From NCBI GenBank assembly GCA_001414485.1, contig LLEY01000085.1, positions 186,001 through 250,000 on the forward strand: DNA of 64,000 bases, written 5' to 3'. The DNA comes from Calycina herbarum (Eukaryota > Ascomycota > Leotiomycetes > Helotiales > Pezizellaceae). How positions within the stretch are numbered: position 1 is the first letter of the stretch; every line of letters begins with the position of its first letter. Both the position numbers and the translations under genes were made by a program. The notes beneath the pieces are model-generated. The model did no database searches and was not told where the DNA came from. It was given only the letters and a program-made list of their open reading frames with translations. Shown here one piece after another: positions 38,461 to 48,615 of the stretch.

Positions 38461-38673
38461 GGTTACCTATATCTCGTAGTTAGAAGCGTAGCAGGAGTAG
38501 AGTAATATTTCGTTATAAACTATTTTAATACTTTTTATAAGAAGTATTCGTTCTTCTTTCTTCTTCTATACAGGGTAGGATATAATAAAAAAGAAAGGAT
38601 ATCGCTAGTACTCTGACCGAGTTTCTTAGCTTATACTTAAGCGTACGAACACGCTAGTCTAAGAAGAGAATAG

Positions 38674-39118
38674 TGTTACGAATCACGATTACGTAGTAAG
38701 TAGTCTAGACAGCGCTCTAATAGAATAAGATACGACATCTAGAAATAGAAGGTAGTATAAGAGGAAATCAGTAATACGAAAGATATTTAAGGGTTTTAGG
38801 ATTTCATTATTAGGTAACTGTTAGAAGTCACGTGATAGATCCTCTTAGATCTCTTAGAGGATCTAGAGAGATCCGGGGATCTAAGCTTATATAGGGATCT
38901 AGGTAGTACGAGAGGTTCTATATAAGACTAGCACGTCTACTATTAGATAGAAGCTTCGTACTTAACTTAGTTATTAATCTTATTATCTTATTTAATATCT
39001 TTAATATAAGTAACAAGTTCACTTCTAAGTAAATAACCCGGCGTATCTATACTTCTTATTAGTATATTAACCTTCGAGACTTAGTTACTTTTGTTTAGTT
39101 TGTTTAAGTTTCGTTATA
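38674..39118 (+). repeat. P2 3' LTR
   Basis: Starts TGTTACGAATCACG and ends GTTTCGTTATA. The U3 resembles P3 and M-type LTRs, not P1, while the R-U5 half is shared with P1. A CACGTG remains at 38829-38834. A GGATCT-rich stretch lies at 38840-38905. Confidence 0.8.
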
Positions 39119-42100
39119 AGAGTCTACTTTTATAAGTCGTTATAAAACTTCTTTAATATATCTCTTATATTCTTCTTCTTTTTCTAAGAAGATTAATATA
39201 TTATCTAAATAATATATAATAGTAACTCTTAGTAGGTCTTCTAGAATACTATTATTCTATCTCTAATAAGTAGCTAGTATATTAGTTAAACTAAAAGACA
39301 TTACTATATACTTATAGAGTTCTAATAGTAAGACGAAAGCTATCTTCTATTTATAGCCTATCTTAATTCTAATTAAGCTATAGACGTTTTATTAATCTAA
39401 TTTCGTAAACTTCTTTACTTAACCTAACTTGTTCTATAAGTACTAGCTTATTAGTAATAAATAAGTATTCTTAATTATTATATTATTTAGTTCTTAGTAA
39501 TTAATATATACTTATCTATTTAGATCGTTCTTTTTCTTAATAATAAGTATATTTAAGAAGATAGGTAATTTAGATTTTTAAATATATCTCTTCTTTATCT
39601 CTTATTAGATATAACTTTCTAATAAAGCTAAGTTATTCTAGTTATATAGTTGAAGCTTCTACTTTCTAAGATTATAATCCTCTTTTAATTTAATCTTATA
39701 ATCCTATAAGCGATATTCTAGAAGAGTCTATATATCTTCTAGGTTTTTAAACAATCTTATAAATTCTCTATACTATATAGGTATTTCGTTATTAGCTTTT
39801 CTACTAACTTGTAAAGAACTCTAGACTAGGTGTTCTAACGTATTAGAAGAGGTAGTACTAACCTCGTTCTAGCTTTATAGTTAAAAATATAACCCTATGT
39901 ATTTATATCGACTAAAGATTACTATCTAAGCCTTCTAATCGATATCTAGATTATATTCCTAAATCTATAGTATACTAAGTATTACTTTCTTACTTTCTAT
40001 TTTAATAATATTAAATTATATATCTAAATAGTATTCTTTAATATTAACTTTTATTAGAATAGTTTACTAATTAATAATTCTATTCTAGTATATAACGTCT
40101 ATTCTATTAACTACTCTAAGGTAGTATAGCTTTATACTATTAATCGAGACGTTTAGCTTCTTTAGAGCTATTAGAGAAAGGAAATTACTTATTACTCTAG
40201 AGTTAATTATAACTCGGAGTTCCTTTCTTTATATCCTCGTAGTTATAATTAACTGATTTTCTCTAGAGATAGCGTTTAATTCTTTTTTTATAAAGTATAC
40301 TTTAAATCTCCGCTTATCTCTATCTTTTCTACTAGATTTTAGAAAGAAGATTACTTTCTCTGAATCTATAGAGACTACCTTATATATTAATCTATATTCT
40401 ATAGTCTATTCTAGTTCTAGTAAGGTTCTAATAAATCGTTTCTCTATAGACTAGTTAGATATAGTACTTAGATAATATCGTATCTATTTAGCTATAGTTC
40501 TATTTATTATTTTAATAGACTATAACTCTCTAACTATTAGATAGTAAAGTTCTCTTTATACTATCTCTATTTCTTATTTAATATTATATTCGTTTATCTC
40601 TTAAAAGATTATACTAAATAACCTTTTAGTTCTAGGATTTTAGAATATTACTCTAATATTACTAACTAAAGTAACTATAGTATATTAGCCTCTTATTTCT
40701 AGTATTATTTTCTTATTATCAGGTAATATACCTAAGAAACTAGGTTTTAGTCGTCTTATAAAATCTCTAGAACTCTACTACTACTATAAGCTGGTTTCCT
40801 TCTAAAAGTCTACAACTATCTATATATCTCCTATTATAAGCTAACTAGATATCTTAACCTATCTCTAACTATGTTTAGGTTCTTTAAACTTAATAGTTTC
40901 TTAGCTTATAATTAAGCTAACTATAGTTATTATATCAGGGTTATTCTTAGTAATAGTATATATTATTAGAAAAGTAGGTTTAATACTCTAAGTAATATAA
41001 GAGTTCTAGAAGTTAGACTTCTAGTTATCTATATATACCTATCGATTCCCTTGTTTAAATATTCTAGTAAAAGCCTAAGTTTCTCTAACTCTAGAACCTA
41101 TATCTCTAACCTCTTCTTCTAATCTAGAAGATAAGTCTAATAATTCTAAAGAATTAGTTAATAGTAGTGATTTATACTCTACTTAAAGAGGTAGTTCCTA
41201 TTCTATTTCTAATTATATATTATAATACTTTTTAAAGAGTAGTTCTCTATTATCGTTAGTGTTCTATACCTTACTAACTTATAACTCGATTCCTTTATTA
41301 TACTCGATTTATATACTATATTCTCTAGCTTTAAGCTTAGTATCTATAAGTTCGATTTAATTAAATACTACTACTTCTATTTAGATAGTAGTATTAACCT
41401 ATTTCTTTCTCTTCTAAGACTTCGTTTTCTTCTAGCTATAATTAGTTATCTTATAACCTAGTTTACTATAGGTATAACAGAGTTGCTAGTCTCGTTATCG
41501 GTTACGTTTCTTCTAAGAAAGTCTGTTTCTTTCTAGAAAGGTCTTTTTCTATATAGTATTTACCTCCTTACTATACTTATTAGTATAGGCGTGCTTCTAC
41601 TTCTCTAGTCTCTTACTCTTCTCTCTATATCTAAGGTTACTCTTTCTAAATTTATATAGACGGTTATCTAACTAAACAACCTCCTCTATTATATCTATAA
41701 TAGTTTAGAATTATATGTTTTATTTAGCTATTTCCTTATAAATATATATCTTTAATCCTCTATAAAAGAGTTTTATAAGAGCGATAGTATTCTATTCTAA
41801 TTTCGTCTTATAATATTAGAATTTATTAGTATAATCTATTACTAATCTAGTTTAGTATAAATCTAAAAGCTTATATATAGTAGTCTAGATTATATTAAAG
41901 TCTCTAAAGACTTTTCTAATAGTTGCTTTAAATCCTCTCTAAGATTTAAATATAATTTTAGTTATCTTTATAGATCTAGCTTTATTCTCGTTTCTAAAGA
42001 AGTCTTCTAAATATAGCTAGGCCTATTCTAATACTAATTCTCTAAAGTAAGAGATTATAAAGATAAATCGCGAGTTATAATTACCTTCGAATTTATCTAA

Positions 42101-42390
42101 GTTAAAGTTAAAGTAGATATCTATCTAAAGAAGGAACGAGTCGAGTTTCTTACGTTTCCTATAATACGTGTCTAATATCTTAACCTTAATAGATTTAAGT
42201 ACTTTAACTTTATAAGATTTAGAAGCGTCTAGTATACTAACGTTGTCGTCGTTCCTAGCTGATTATATACTAGTAGGTGTTCCTCTAGTAGTACTCCTAG
42301 ATATTCTTATAACGTTGACTCGACTAGTATTTAAGCTAGTAGTAGCAGCGGGGGTTGCTAAGGCTATAGTAACTAAACTTCTAAACAGGT
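39119..42390 (-). pseudogene. M2 gag-pol, 5' part (gag to RT)
   Basis: Minus-strand RT (YxDD region near 39210, again YLDN), protease-like near 40200, zinc knuckle near 41560-41480 and gag 42330-41640. It continues M2 on the far side of the P1/P2 block; the stretch between RT and integrase is missing. Confidence 0.75.
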
Positions 42391-42398
42391 GCTTAAAG

Positions 42399-42845
42399 TA
42401 TAACAAAGCTTAGATAAACTAAATAAAGATAACTAAGTCTCGATAGTTAGTATATAGATAAGAAGTACAGATACGCTAGTTCGTTTACTTAGAAGTAAAC
42501 TCGTTACTTATATCAAAGATATTAAATAAGATAATAAGATTAATAACTAAAGTTAAGTATAAAGCTCCTATCTAATAGCAGATATACTAGTCTTATATAG
42601 AACCTTTATCCTCTTTTAGATCTTCCTAATCCTAAGAATCCTTACCGGATCCTTAGTATCCTAAGCTCTAAGGTAACCGAGGTCACGTGCTTCTAATATA
42701 ACTCTAATAGTAAGATCCCAAAGTTCTTAAATACTATATATTTCTAGACTTCCTCTTATATTACCTCTCTTTCCTAGATACTCGTGTCTTATTCTATTAG
42801 AGCGCTGTCTAGACTACTTACTACGTCTTTATATAATTCGTAACA
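42399..42845 (-). repeat. M2 5' LTR
   Basis: 447 bp, uninterrupted. Starts on the minus strand at 42845 (TGTTACGAATTATAT) and ends at 42399. It serves as the empty-site control for pogo C. CACGTG at 42684-42689. Confidence 0.85.
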
Positions 42846-42850
42846 CCTAT

Positions 42851-43141
42851 CTAATAGTAGACGTGCTAGTCTTATATAGAACCTTCGTTCTCTAAGTATA
42901 TTACCTATATCACTTGTATTACTTATATCGCTTACGATTAAGATAATATAGGCGATATAGGCGATTACGTTATATAACCGCACGTGACTTCTAATAGTCT
43001 TATAATAGTAAGATCCTAGAACTCTTAAATACCTTTCGTATTACTAATTCCCTCTTATATTACCTTCTATTCCTTAGATATTATATCTTATTCTATTAGA
43101 GCGCTGTCTAGACTACTTACTATATTCCGTGATTTATAACA
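42851..43141 (-). repeat. M1 5' LTR, second part
   Basis: Continues 20351-20522 beyond M2. It keeps a CACGTG at 42981-42986 that is lost in the M1 3' LTR. Confidence 0.8.
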
Positions 43142-43480
43142 CTTAGCTAAAGTACTAAAAGAGGTGATATTTAGCGGTTCAGAGCTCTTAGAGGGGAATA
43201 AAGAGGTGAACTAGACCTCTTAAGGTAAAGAGTAAGGGTTATTAACGTCTATAATAGTAGAGTAAAAGAGAGGTAAAGATAGAATAAAAATATAAGGTTA
43301 TACTTTAGTTCTTTAAGAAAAAGAAAGAGATATCTAGTTAACTATATAGAATAACTCCTAGTAGTAAGATAAGAGAGAAAGAGAAGTGCTGTTCTCCTAG
43401 CTTCTCTAACCTCCTTCTTTTTAACCGACTTACCTTGTTTTACCTACTTTTTACTTACTAATATACTTCTAAAACCTTAG
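43142..43480 (-). pseudogene. N-terminal part of the outer element's integrase-like gene
   Basis: Minus-strand frame that ends ...NITSFSTLAK at 43147 and continues as LSRNLITTLKPLLIRD at 9986 when M1 and one CTTAG are left out, so the frame is shared across the insertion. The start is not evident; upstream (43480-43620) shows no clear ATG in frame. Confidence 0.4.
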
Positions 43481-43629
43481 TAAATATAAAGAAAGTTAAA
43501 TATCACTACTAAGTATCTATTCTCTATACTAATCTTATATCTAAGTTTTGAAAAAGTTTTAACTATTCTTTATTAGGTAGCTTTAAAAGTGGGGTTAGGA
43601 GCGATAAGAACGAGTTTAAAAGAAGTGGA

Positions 43630-43715
43630 TTTGATTAAAATCGCGGTATTAGACACCTGATTTGGCCCATCTATTGGTTTGCGTAATACCTCGTATAGCG
43701 GAACACCATAGAACA
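43630..43715 (-). repeat. right terminal inverted repeat of outer element
   Basis: On the minus strand it starts TGTTCTATGGTGTTCCGC at 43715. It ends the MFS reading frame exactly after an ATC codon. Confidence 0.65.
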
Positions 43716-44380
43716 GATGGCGCGGCCGATTATAAACATGACGGAAGAATTGGCAGCACTACAAAGTACGGAACCTAGTTCAAATATTGCGAAGGAAACT
43801 AAGAAGGACCACTGTTGTTTTGTTGTCAGCAACGTGAATCAACTTCATGTTTTTCGTAGGCGTACCTTGATCTTGAAGTGTGTGTAAACCTTCCCCGTTA
43901 AGGGCTGTGGAGCCGCTCTATATTCATATTAGCTTCCCGTTCAACGAGTTTAATGGCGTTGCAGAGTTTAAGCAAAAGAGTTCAATGTACCTTCCGAATT
44001 GGTATGCACTGGCGTACCAACCGAAATCTGGGAGAGAATGAAACTTGTTCGTAATAATTGGGATAGCCTGAACATCAAGAAGTTTAACGGTCAGCAAGGA
44101 ACATCCCCTCTTCGCATCAAATAGAAGCAAAATGGAAGATTACAGTGCCTATAACCATGGTATCCAACAACACCAGGAAGCCTGCCATGGCCACGCTGGC
44201 AACGACTATCCACAGCTTGAAGCCAGTAAGATATTTGATTTCATCAATCTCCCCCCCATTTTGCTGAGACTCAGGTTCAGGCTCAGCTTTCTGCGAAAGC
44301 TCCAGGTCTGTTTCGTTCTGCTCTTGCTTTTCTTTTCCTGTGGCGGAAGCCAATCCTTCGTTGTTGGTCTGCTTCTCCAT
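43716..44380 (-). pseudogene. MFS efflux transporter, 3'-truncated by transposon
   Basis: Four exons remain: 44380-44144, 44067-43991, 43917-43866, 43811-43716; introns 76, 73 and 54 nt, each with GT..AG, and frame kept throughout. They give 154 residues of a drug:H+ antiporter-type MFS protein (usually about 500-600). Visible are a charged cytoplasmic N-terminus (Gln/Glu-rich), TM1 (KLWIVVASVAMAGFLVLL, DTMVIGTAIPII), then FHSLPDFGWYASAY, PLTGKVYTHFKIKW, and a helix ending FIIGRAI. The outer transposon begins at the next base, so ten or so membrane helices are lost. It faces the P450 gene across 664 bp. A start at 44431 is also open. Confidence 0.85.
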
Positions 44381-45044
44381 GATGCTGAACTGGTGGCGTT
44401 CGCAAGCTCGTGGACGACTGTTAAAACGCATGAATGCCAGAGAGAACTAAGCGGGGGATCTACACGCCCCGGTAAAATCGTGGTGTAGAATGAGGAAGAA
44501 TCCTTCCAAATTCATCCAAATGCCAAAATTTGTTGATACCTGCTAGGAGATGGCACAGCTTCGTTTAAAGAGCATCTACCGGGAAATTTACCCCGGGTTG
44601 AGTTGCATTTGGGAGGGTGTTGTATTAATTAATTGACTGCAGGCGGTACTGATAGAAGACGGGAGTGGCTTATTGGCGGACGTCTTAAATCGGCAATCCG
44701 GCACCACCATTTATCTGCTGGACAGGGTGGGTGGATTTCTGGATTTCTTGTTACACAAAAGGCTCAAGTCTGCTACGCCTCAAACATGCCTACAAACGCA
44801 ACACACTCCAACACTTCAACATCAACATCAGGCATCAATACCAAAACCAACACCGATAGACTATAGATCCCTATCCCTTTCTACACCGAAGAATCAATGC
44901 CCCTCTTTCTCTCACTCCTCACGTTGATATTGACACTCAGTAAACTTCCCACGTTCCCAGCTCTACTCACTGCTCACTGCGGCGCTTGATTTCGAAAACT
45001 GCCAATAGAGCTTCCCCAACTTGCCATTAGGTATCATACAACAA
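44381..45044. promoter_or_regulatory. bidirectional promoter region MFS / P450
   Basis: 664 bp between divergent start codons. It has an ATTAATTAATTG stretch at about 44625-44636 and C/T-rich, CA-rich leader near 44780-45010 in front of the P450. No specific binding site is claimed. Confidence 0.5.
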
Positions 45045-46750
45045 ATGGAACTTTTTACTACTCTGTCATCATGGCAAACTATCGCAGCGACCGCTGCTGT
45101 TTATTTTTGTAGTCTTATTTTCTATCCTTTGTTCCTTCATCCCCTTACAAAATTTCCGGGTCCAAAACTGGCAGCCATCACGCGGTATTATGAAGCCTAT
45201 TTTGATCTCATCCAAAATGGTCAATATAATTTCAAAATCACGGAGATGCACAAGAAATATGGTATCTCTCACTGCTAGTCCCCCTTTTACAACCCCATTT
45301 AACACTTCATTTTTCGCTAGGCCCAATTGTCCGCATTAGTCCTTACGAACTCCATGTCATCGACCCTGCCTTCCACCATACCCTCTATCGTCATGATGGA
45401 CATTGGGATAAATACGCGTGGAATTACGATGCCTTCACAGCCAAAGGCGCGACCATCTGCACCCCAGAGCACGACCTCGACAAGGCACGTCGGGCACCTC
45501 TGAATTCCTTCTTTTCGAAAGCGAAGGTATCTAATCAGCAAGATATGATCAATCGAAATATTGAAAAGCTATGCGACCGGCTATCCAAACTTTCCAAAAC
45601 CACCGTTAACCTTGGTGCTGCTATCAGTGCCTTCGCTCAAGACGTCCCCACCGAATACATTCTTGGAAGGAATTACCATAGTCTTGACCACGAGGATTTC
45701 AACATTGCATTGACTGGTGTTTTCCAAAACAACGGTCATATTTGGCATACCACGAAGCATGTAAGGTGGTTTGGTCCTTTGATGAAGTCGATACCGGTGG
45801 ACTGGGTTGCGAAAGTGGCAGACGAGAACACCAAGACTTTCTTTAGCTACTTAAAGGTATGACAGTATCACAAAAATGTGGGTTTTCATTTGCTTATTGG
45901 AATTCAACATAGATTATGGAACAAGATGCCCGAGATCTCATGACTGCCGCATCCACCTCTGCCACCGACGAGATGGGCCCACGAACCATAGTGAACGGAA
46001 TACTAGAAAGTGATCTTCCTCCAACCGAAAAGACTTTCCCCAGGATTTATGATGATGTTTTGACCGTGGGTGGTGCGGGTTTCGAGACAACCGCCAGTGT
46101 CCTACGATTAATCATATTTCATGTTTTCAGCAATCCAGAAATTATCCAACGACTGCGGAATGAGTTGGCACAGGTCTCGTCGGGATCTTCTGAGGCTATT
46201 AAGTTGGCCCAATTGGAACAACTACCTTATTTGACGTCGGTGTTGATGGAAGGCTTACGTCTAAGTCCAGCTGTTGCATCGCGTTTACAGCGCATTTCTG
46301 ATAAGGAGTTGGTATATGGCGAGTGGCGAATACCTCCTGGTACGCCCGTCGGCATGACAAACCTGTTCATGCATACCGATGAGGCCCTTTACCCCGACCC
46401 AATGCGCTTCAATCCGGATCGATGGATGGATCTTGATGCGAGGAAGGCGCTGGAGAAGACATACGCTCCTTTTTCGAAAGGTACCAGAATTTGTCTCGGC
46501 ATGCAGTAAGTTTACCCACGGCTCGCTGGTTTCATTTTCATGATGATTATTTGCTGATACTTTGCTATATAGTTTTGCATGGGCTCAGATGTATATGGCC
46601 ATGCCCGCTCTGATTCAACGTTTCAACTTTCAATTTCAGGGCACGAGTTCGAAAGACTTCGAGTGTGTAAGTGATCAGTTCATTATTGGAACCAAAGAAA
46701 ACGGTAAATTGTTTGCTTTCGTCACCCCTTATCAGACCTATGATACATAG
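45045..46750 (+). CDS. cytochrome P450 monooxygenase
   Basis: 507 residues from four exons: 45045-45261, 45321-45856, 45913-46505, 46573-46750. The introns are 59, 56 and 67 nt, all GT..AG. Residues 1-30 form an N-terminal membrane anchor (AAVYFCSLIFYPLFLHPL), followed by the proline/glycine hinge KFPGPKLAAI. The I-helix has AGFETT (306-311), the K-helix EGLR (364-367), the PERF-type region FNPDRW (417-422), and the heme loop FSKGTRICLG with Cys445. It is thus complete in all the usual P450 motifs and should be an ER-bound haem-thiolate oxygenase. Overall it resembles the fungal CYP58/CYP65-type (trichodiene oxygenase-like) group, a family impression only; the substrate is unknown. The neighbouring MFS, GST-like, dehydrogenase and methyltransferase genes hint at a metabolic gene group. 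Confidence 0.93.
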
Positions 46751-47460
46751 GGTATATTTTATTGGGCACGGATTCGGAATTAGGTTATTAGTAGGGAATT
46801 CTTCTCAGCACTCTTTTCTCGGCTTATGCCAACCGTTGAGTTGATAAAAATCTTGCTCTTATTAAATTAATAGTGTAGTTTATTGTTTAATATTTGATGT
46901 CCGTAATTATCAGATAGCTTCAAATAACTACTTCATCCGGTTGCCCACTAGGAAAGAATTTCAGTGATCTTAAGCCAATTACCATAATGAACCCAAAATA
47001 TGCTTCTCACGGTGGCCATCCCTCACAGCTTAGCCTGGGACCACGCTTGTTAGACTTGTCATGAGAGAACGGCCCCCTAATAAGCGAGGTGTCCCTTACC
47101 AAAAACCCAACTCAACACGCTCTCAAAGTTGCAGCGACTTACTATATTATTATCACTGGAAGACAATTAGGGGCAAGGGTGGGAGTGGCAGGGAAGCAAG
47201 CCGAAAGCCAGAAAGAAAAAAAGTAGAAAATCAATCACATGGTACAAGATTGAATTGAGCGAATAATAATTGAGTATTTAGAAATGACTGAAAAAGTGCT
47301 ATAGCTAGCGGCCTGACGCAATCCAGTCCTGCCAAAGGACTAAGAATCCAAGTAAGAACCAATCATGACACGGGAACTCAATTCGATTGAAAAAAGAAAG
47401 GCGAACATCAGAAATAAAATTGTGAAATGAACGCGACAAATGAATGCCCTTCCTTGACAA
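46751..47460. other. intergenic between convergent genes
   Basis: About 700 bp between P450 and the GST-like gene, both ending here. AT-rich 3' flanks with an ATTAAATTAATAG stretch near 46860. Short frames only. Confidence 0.5.
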
Positions 47461-48615
47461 TCATGCTCCCAAAGGCATAATTGGAAGTGATGGTCCCCAT
47501 GGAACGAGCTCCTTCTGCATAGCATTTTTGGCATACCCTTCCATGCACTAAACTAAGAGTTAGCTCGTTGTTTCTTTGTAAAGGAAATCATTGCAAGTAG
47601 AGTGCAACATACAAGTTCAAAGTGTATCGTGCTTTGGAATCCCCCCTTGGCTTCTTCGTCTACCTCATAATAGAGAGCTCTCAACCATCGGTGTAAGTTG
47701 GGAAAGTCAGTCCGAATTTGCTTCTAGTTACAGTTGAACATAGTATAATATACCATATCGAAGCGGACAGCAGGTGTGAAAAGTCTTTTTGTAACATATC
47801 AGCGGGCTGATAAGTAGGAAAAGGAAAAAGAAGTGCTTACCTGATATCTGGTTCCGTAATATGATCTCCGAGCAGGTACTTACTATGGCTAAGTCTGCTC
47901 TCTAAATCATCAAGTCTGCCAAACAAACGCTTCATAGACTCATTGTAATCTTCTTGTGTGGGTGCCAAGCCACATTTGTAAGTGCCCCAGCAGTAGTCCA
48001 TCTCGATCTCCTGGTTAAGGACATCGATCTCATCTCTGAGATTTTCTGGGTAAAGTCCCCCACCGGGCTTGTTCACTTCTCTGACCTCAGGAGCTAAGAA
48101 AGCGTCAAAAGCGGTGAAGAACATTCGAATGATATCGCCACTATCGTTGTTGACAATGGTTTTCTTCTTGCGGTCCCATAAGAGGGGGGCATTGCAGTCA
48201 CCCTTGTAACCTGGCTCTGCTTTTTTATACAATTCCCGGAAATTCTTGACGCCTTCAATAGCATCAACAGTCTCAGAGCCACCAGTGCCATCATAGGCCC
48301 ATGAGTTTGAGCCGTCGACATCTCGGTGGATTGAGGCAACGCTGCGTCCAACGATAGGCTGAAGACGCTTGAGCTGGTAAACTATGTTGGCTCGGTGAAC
48401 CCATGGGCAACCAAGATGAAGGTATAGAGCCTGTTGTGAAGTTAGTTAAATTCCGTGGGGGGAAAACTAAGCCCCCTTTGATGACTTACATAGCGATCTG
48501 GCTCAGCGGGGAATTCAGATGTTGGCTCTGGACTGATGATAGAGCGGAACCTAGCTGGTGGTGGTACGAAAGAGCTTGGAAGCTTGGGAAGTGTGTTTGG
48601 TGCTACTGAAGCCAT
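47461..48615 (-). pseudogene. glutathionyl-hydroquinone reductase-like (Xi-class GST) with premature stop
   Basis: Four exons: 48615-48490, 48430-47841, 47784-47613, 47547-47461; introns 59, 56 and 65 nt, all GT..AG. They give a 324-codon frame with one in-frame TAG at codon 259 (47726-47724). The N-terminal thioredoxin fold has the Cys motif CPWVH (Cys50); APLLWDRKKKTIVNNDS is the family's cis-Pro/glutathione region; the all-alpha half has DDLESRLSHSKYLLGDHITEPDIR. Beyond the stop the family sequence continues (IRTDFPNLHRWLRALYYEV) and ends MPLGA. Enzymes of this family (ECM4/Xi) reduce glutathionyl-hydroquinones. The stop would remove 65 residues of the helical domain; TTG-to-TAG would explain it and is not a RIP change. 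A sequencing error cannot be excluded. Confidence 0.82.

Larger units (their letters stand above)
33034..39118 (+). mobile_element. Ty3/gypsy element P2, 5'-truncated
   Basis: Plus-strand relative of P1. It starts inside gag (its first bases align with P1 about 26410), lacks a 5' LTR, and ends in a 445-bp LTR (38674-39118) of another U3 type. gag 33040-33850, zinc knuckle near 33860-33930, RT about 35840-36320, integrase about 37150-38130, chromodomain 38280-38460. It abuts M2 RT at 39119. The full length and insertion site cannot be recovered. Confidence 0.75.
20523..42845 (-). mobile_element. Ty3/gypsy element M2, nested in M1 LTR
   Basis: The outer ends are LTR ends (TATAATAAAGC at 20523; TTCGTAACA at 42845). 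Flanks TCTAT (20518-20522) and CCTAT (42846-42850) match at four of five, and joining them restores the LTR reading AGCTTCTATCTAATAG seen in M1's other LTR. 3' LTR: 20523-20645 plus 22483-22829, split by pogo C. 5' LTR: 42399-42845. The interior is split by pogo D and by the P1/P2 block, and the part between integrase (25871) and RT (39119) is missing. Confidence 0.8.
9987..43141 (-). mobile_element. Ty3/gypsy chromovirus M1, with nested insertions
   Basis: Minus-strand element. Its outer ends are LTR ends (TATAACGAAAC at 9987; TTATAACA at 43141) and the flanks are perfect five-base duplications CTTAG (9982-9986 and 43142-43146). 3' LTR 9987-10458; 5' LTR split into 20351-20522 and 42851-43141 by element M2. 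Internal order on the minus strand is gag, zinc knuckle, protease, RT, RNase H, integrase, chromodomain (low coordinates last). Two pogo-like elements (12441-14287 and 15533-17391) interrupt integrase and RT. Heavily RIP-mutated. Confidence 0.85.
5257..43715. mobile_element. outermost TIR transposon, 38.5 kb with nested insertions
   Basis: The two ends of the AT-rich island are inverted copies of each other. The first 24 bases of each (TGTTCTATGGTGTTCCGCT, then G or A, TACGA) differ at one position, weaker similarity continues, and a shared CCGCGATT lies 68-69 bases in. The ends are 5257 (plus) and 43715 (read on minus). Removing the nested elements by their target duplications leaves about 2.55 kb, holding a minus-strand gene with a retroviral-type integrase core. 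TG...CA termini and an integrase suit a DDE cut-and-paste element of the Ginger type, but that class is inference. No target duplication is visible (CCATA left, GATGG right). The right end sits inside an MFS gene; the left flank is unrelated, so a rearrangement or deletion is likely. Confidence 0.6.

Noticed and set aside
25872..39118. P1 and P2 as one tandem LTR-interior-LTR-interior-LTR unit
   Set aside because: P2's interior starts about 80 bp into gag and its LTR has a different U3; P1 alone has near-duplicate flanks.
42789..42983. 64-codon minus-strand frame
   Set aside because: It crosses the junction of M2 and M1 LTRs, so it is an accident of insertion.
44132..44488. 118-codon plus-strand frame
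   Set aside because: It is the complement of the MFS first exon, which has clear MFS features and splice sites.
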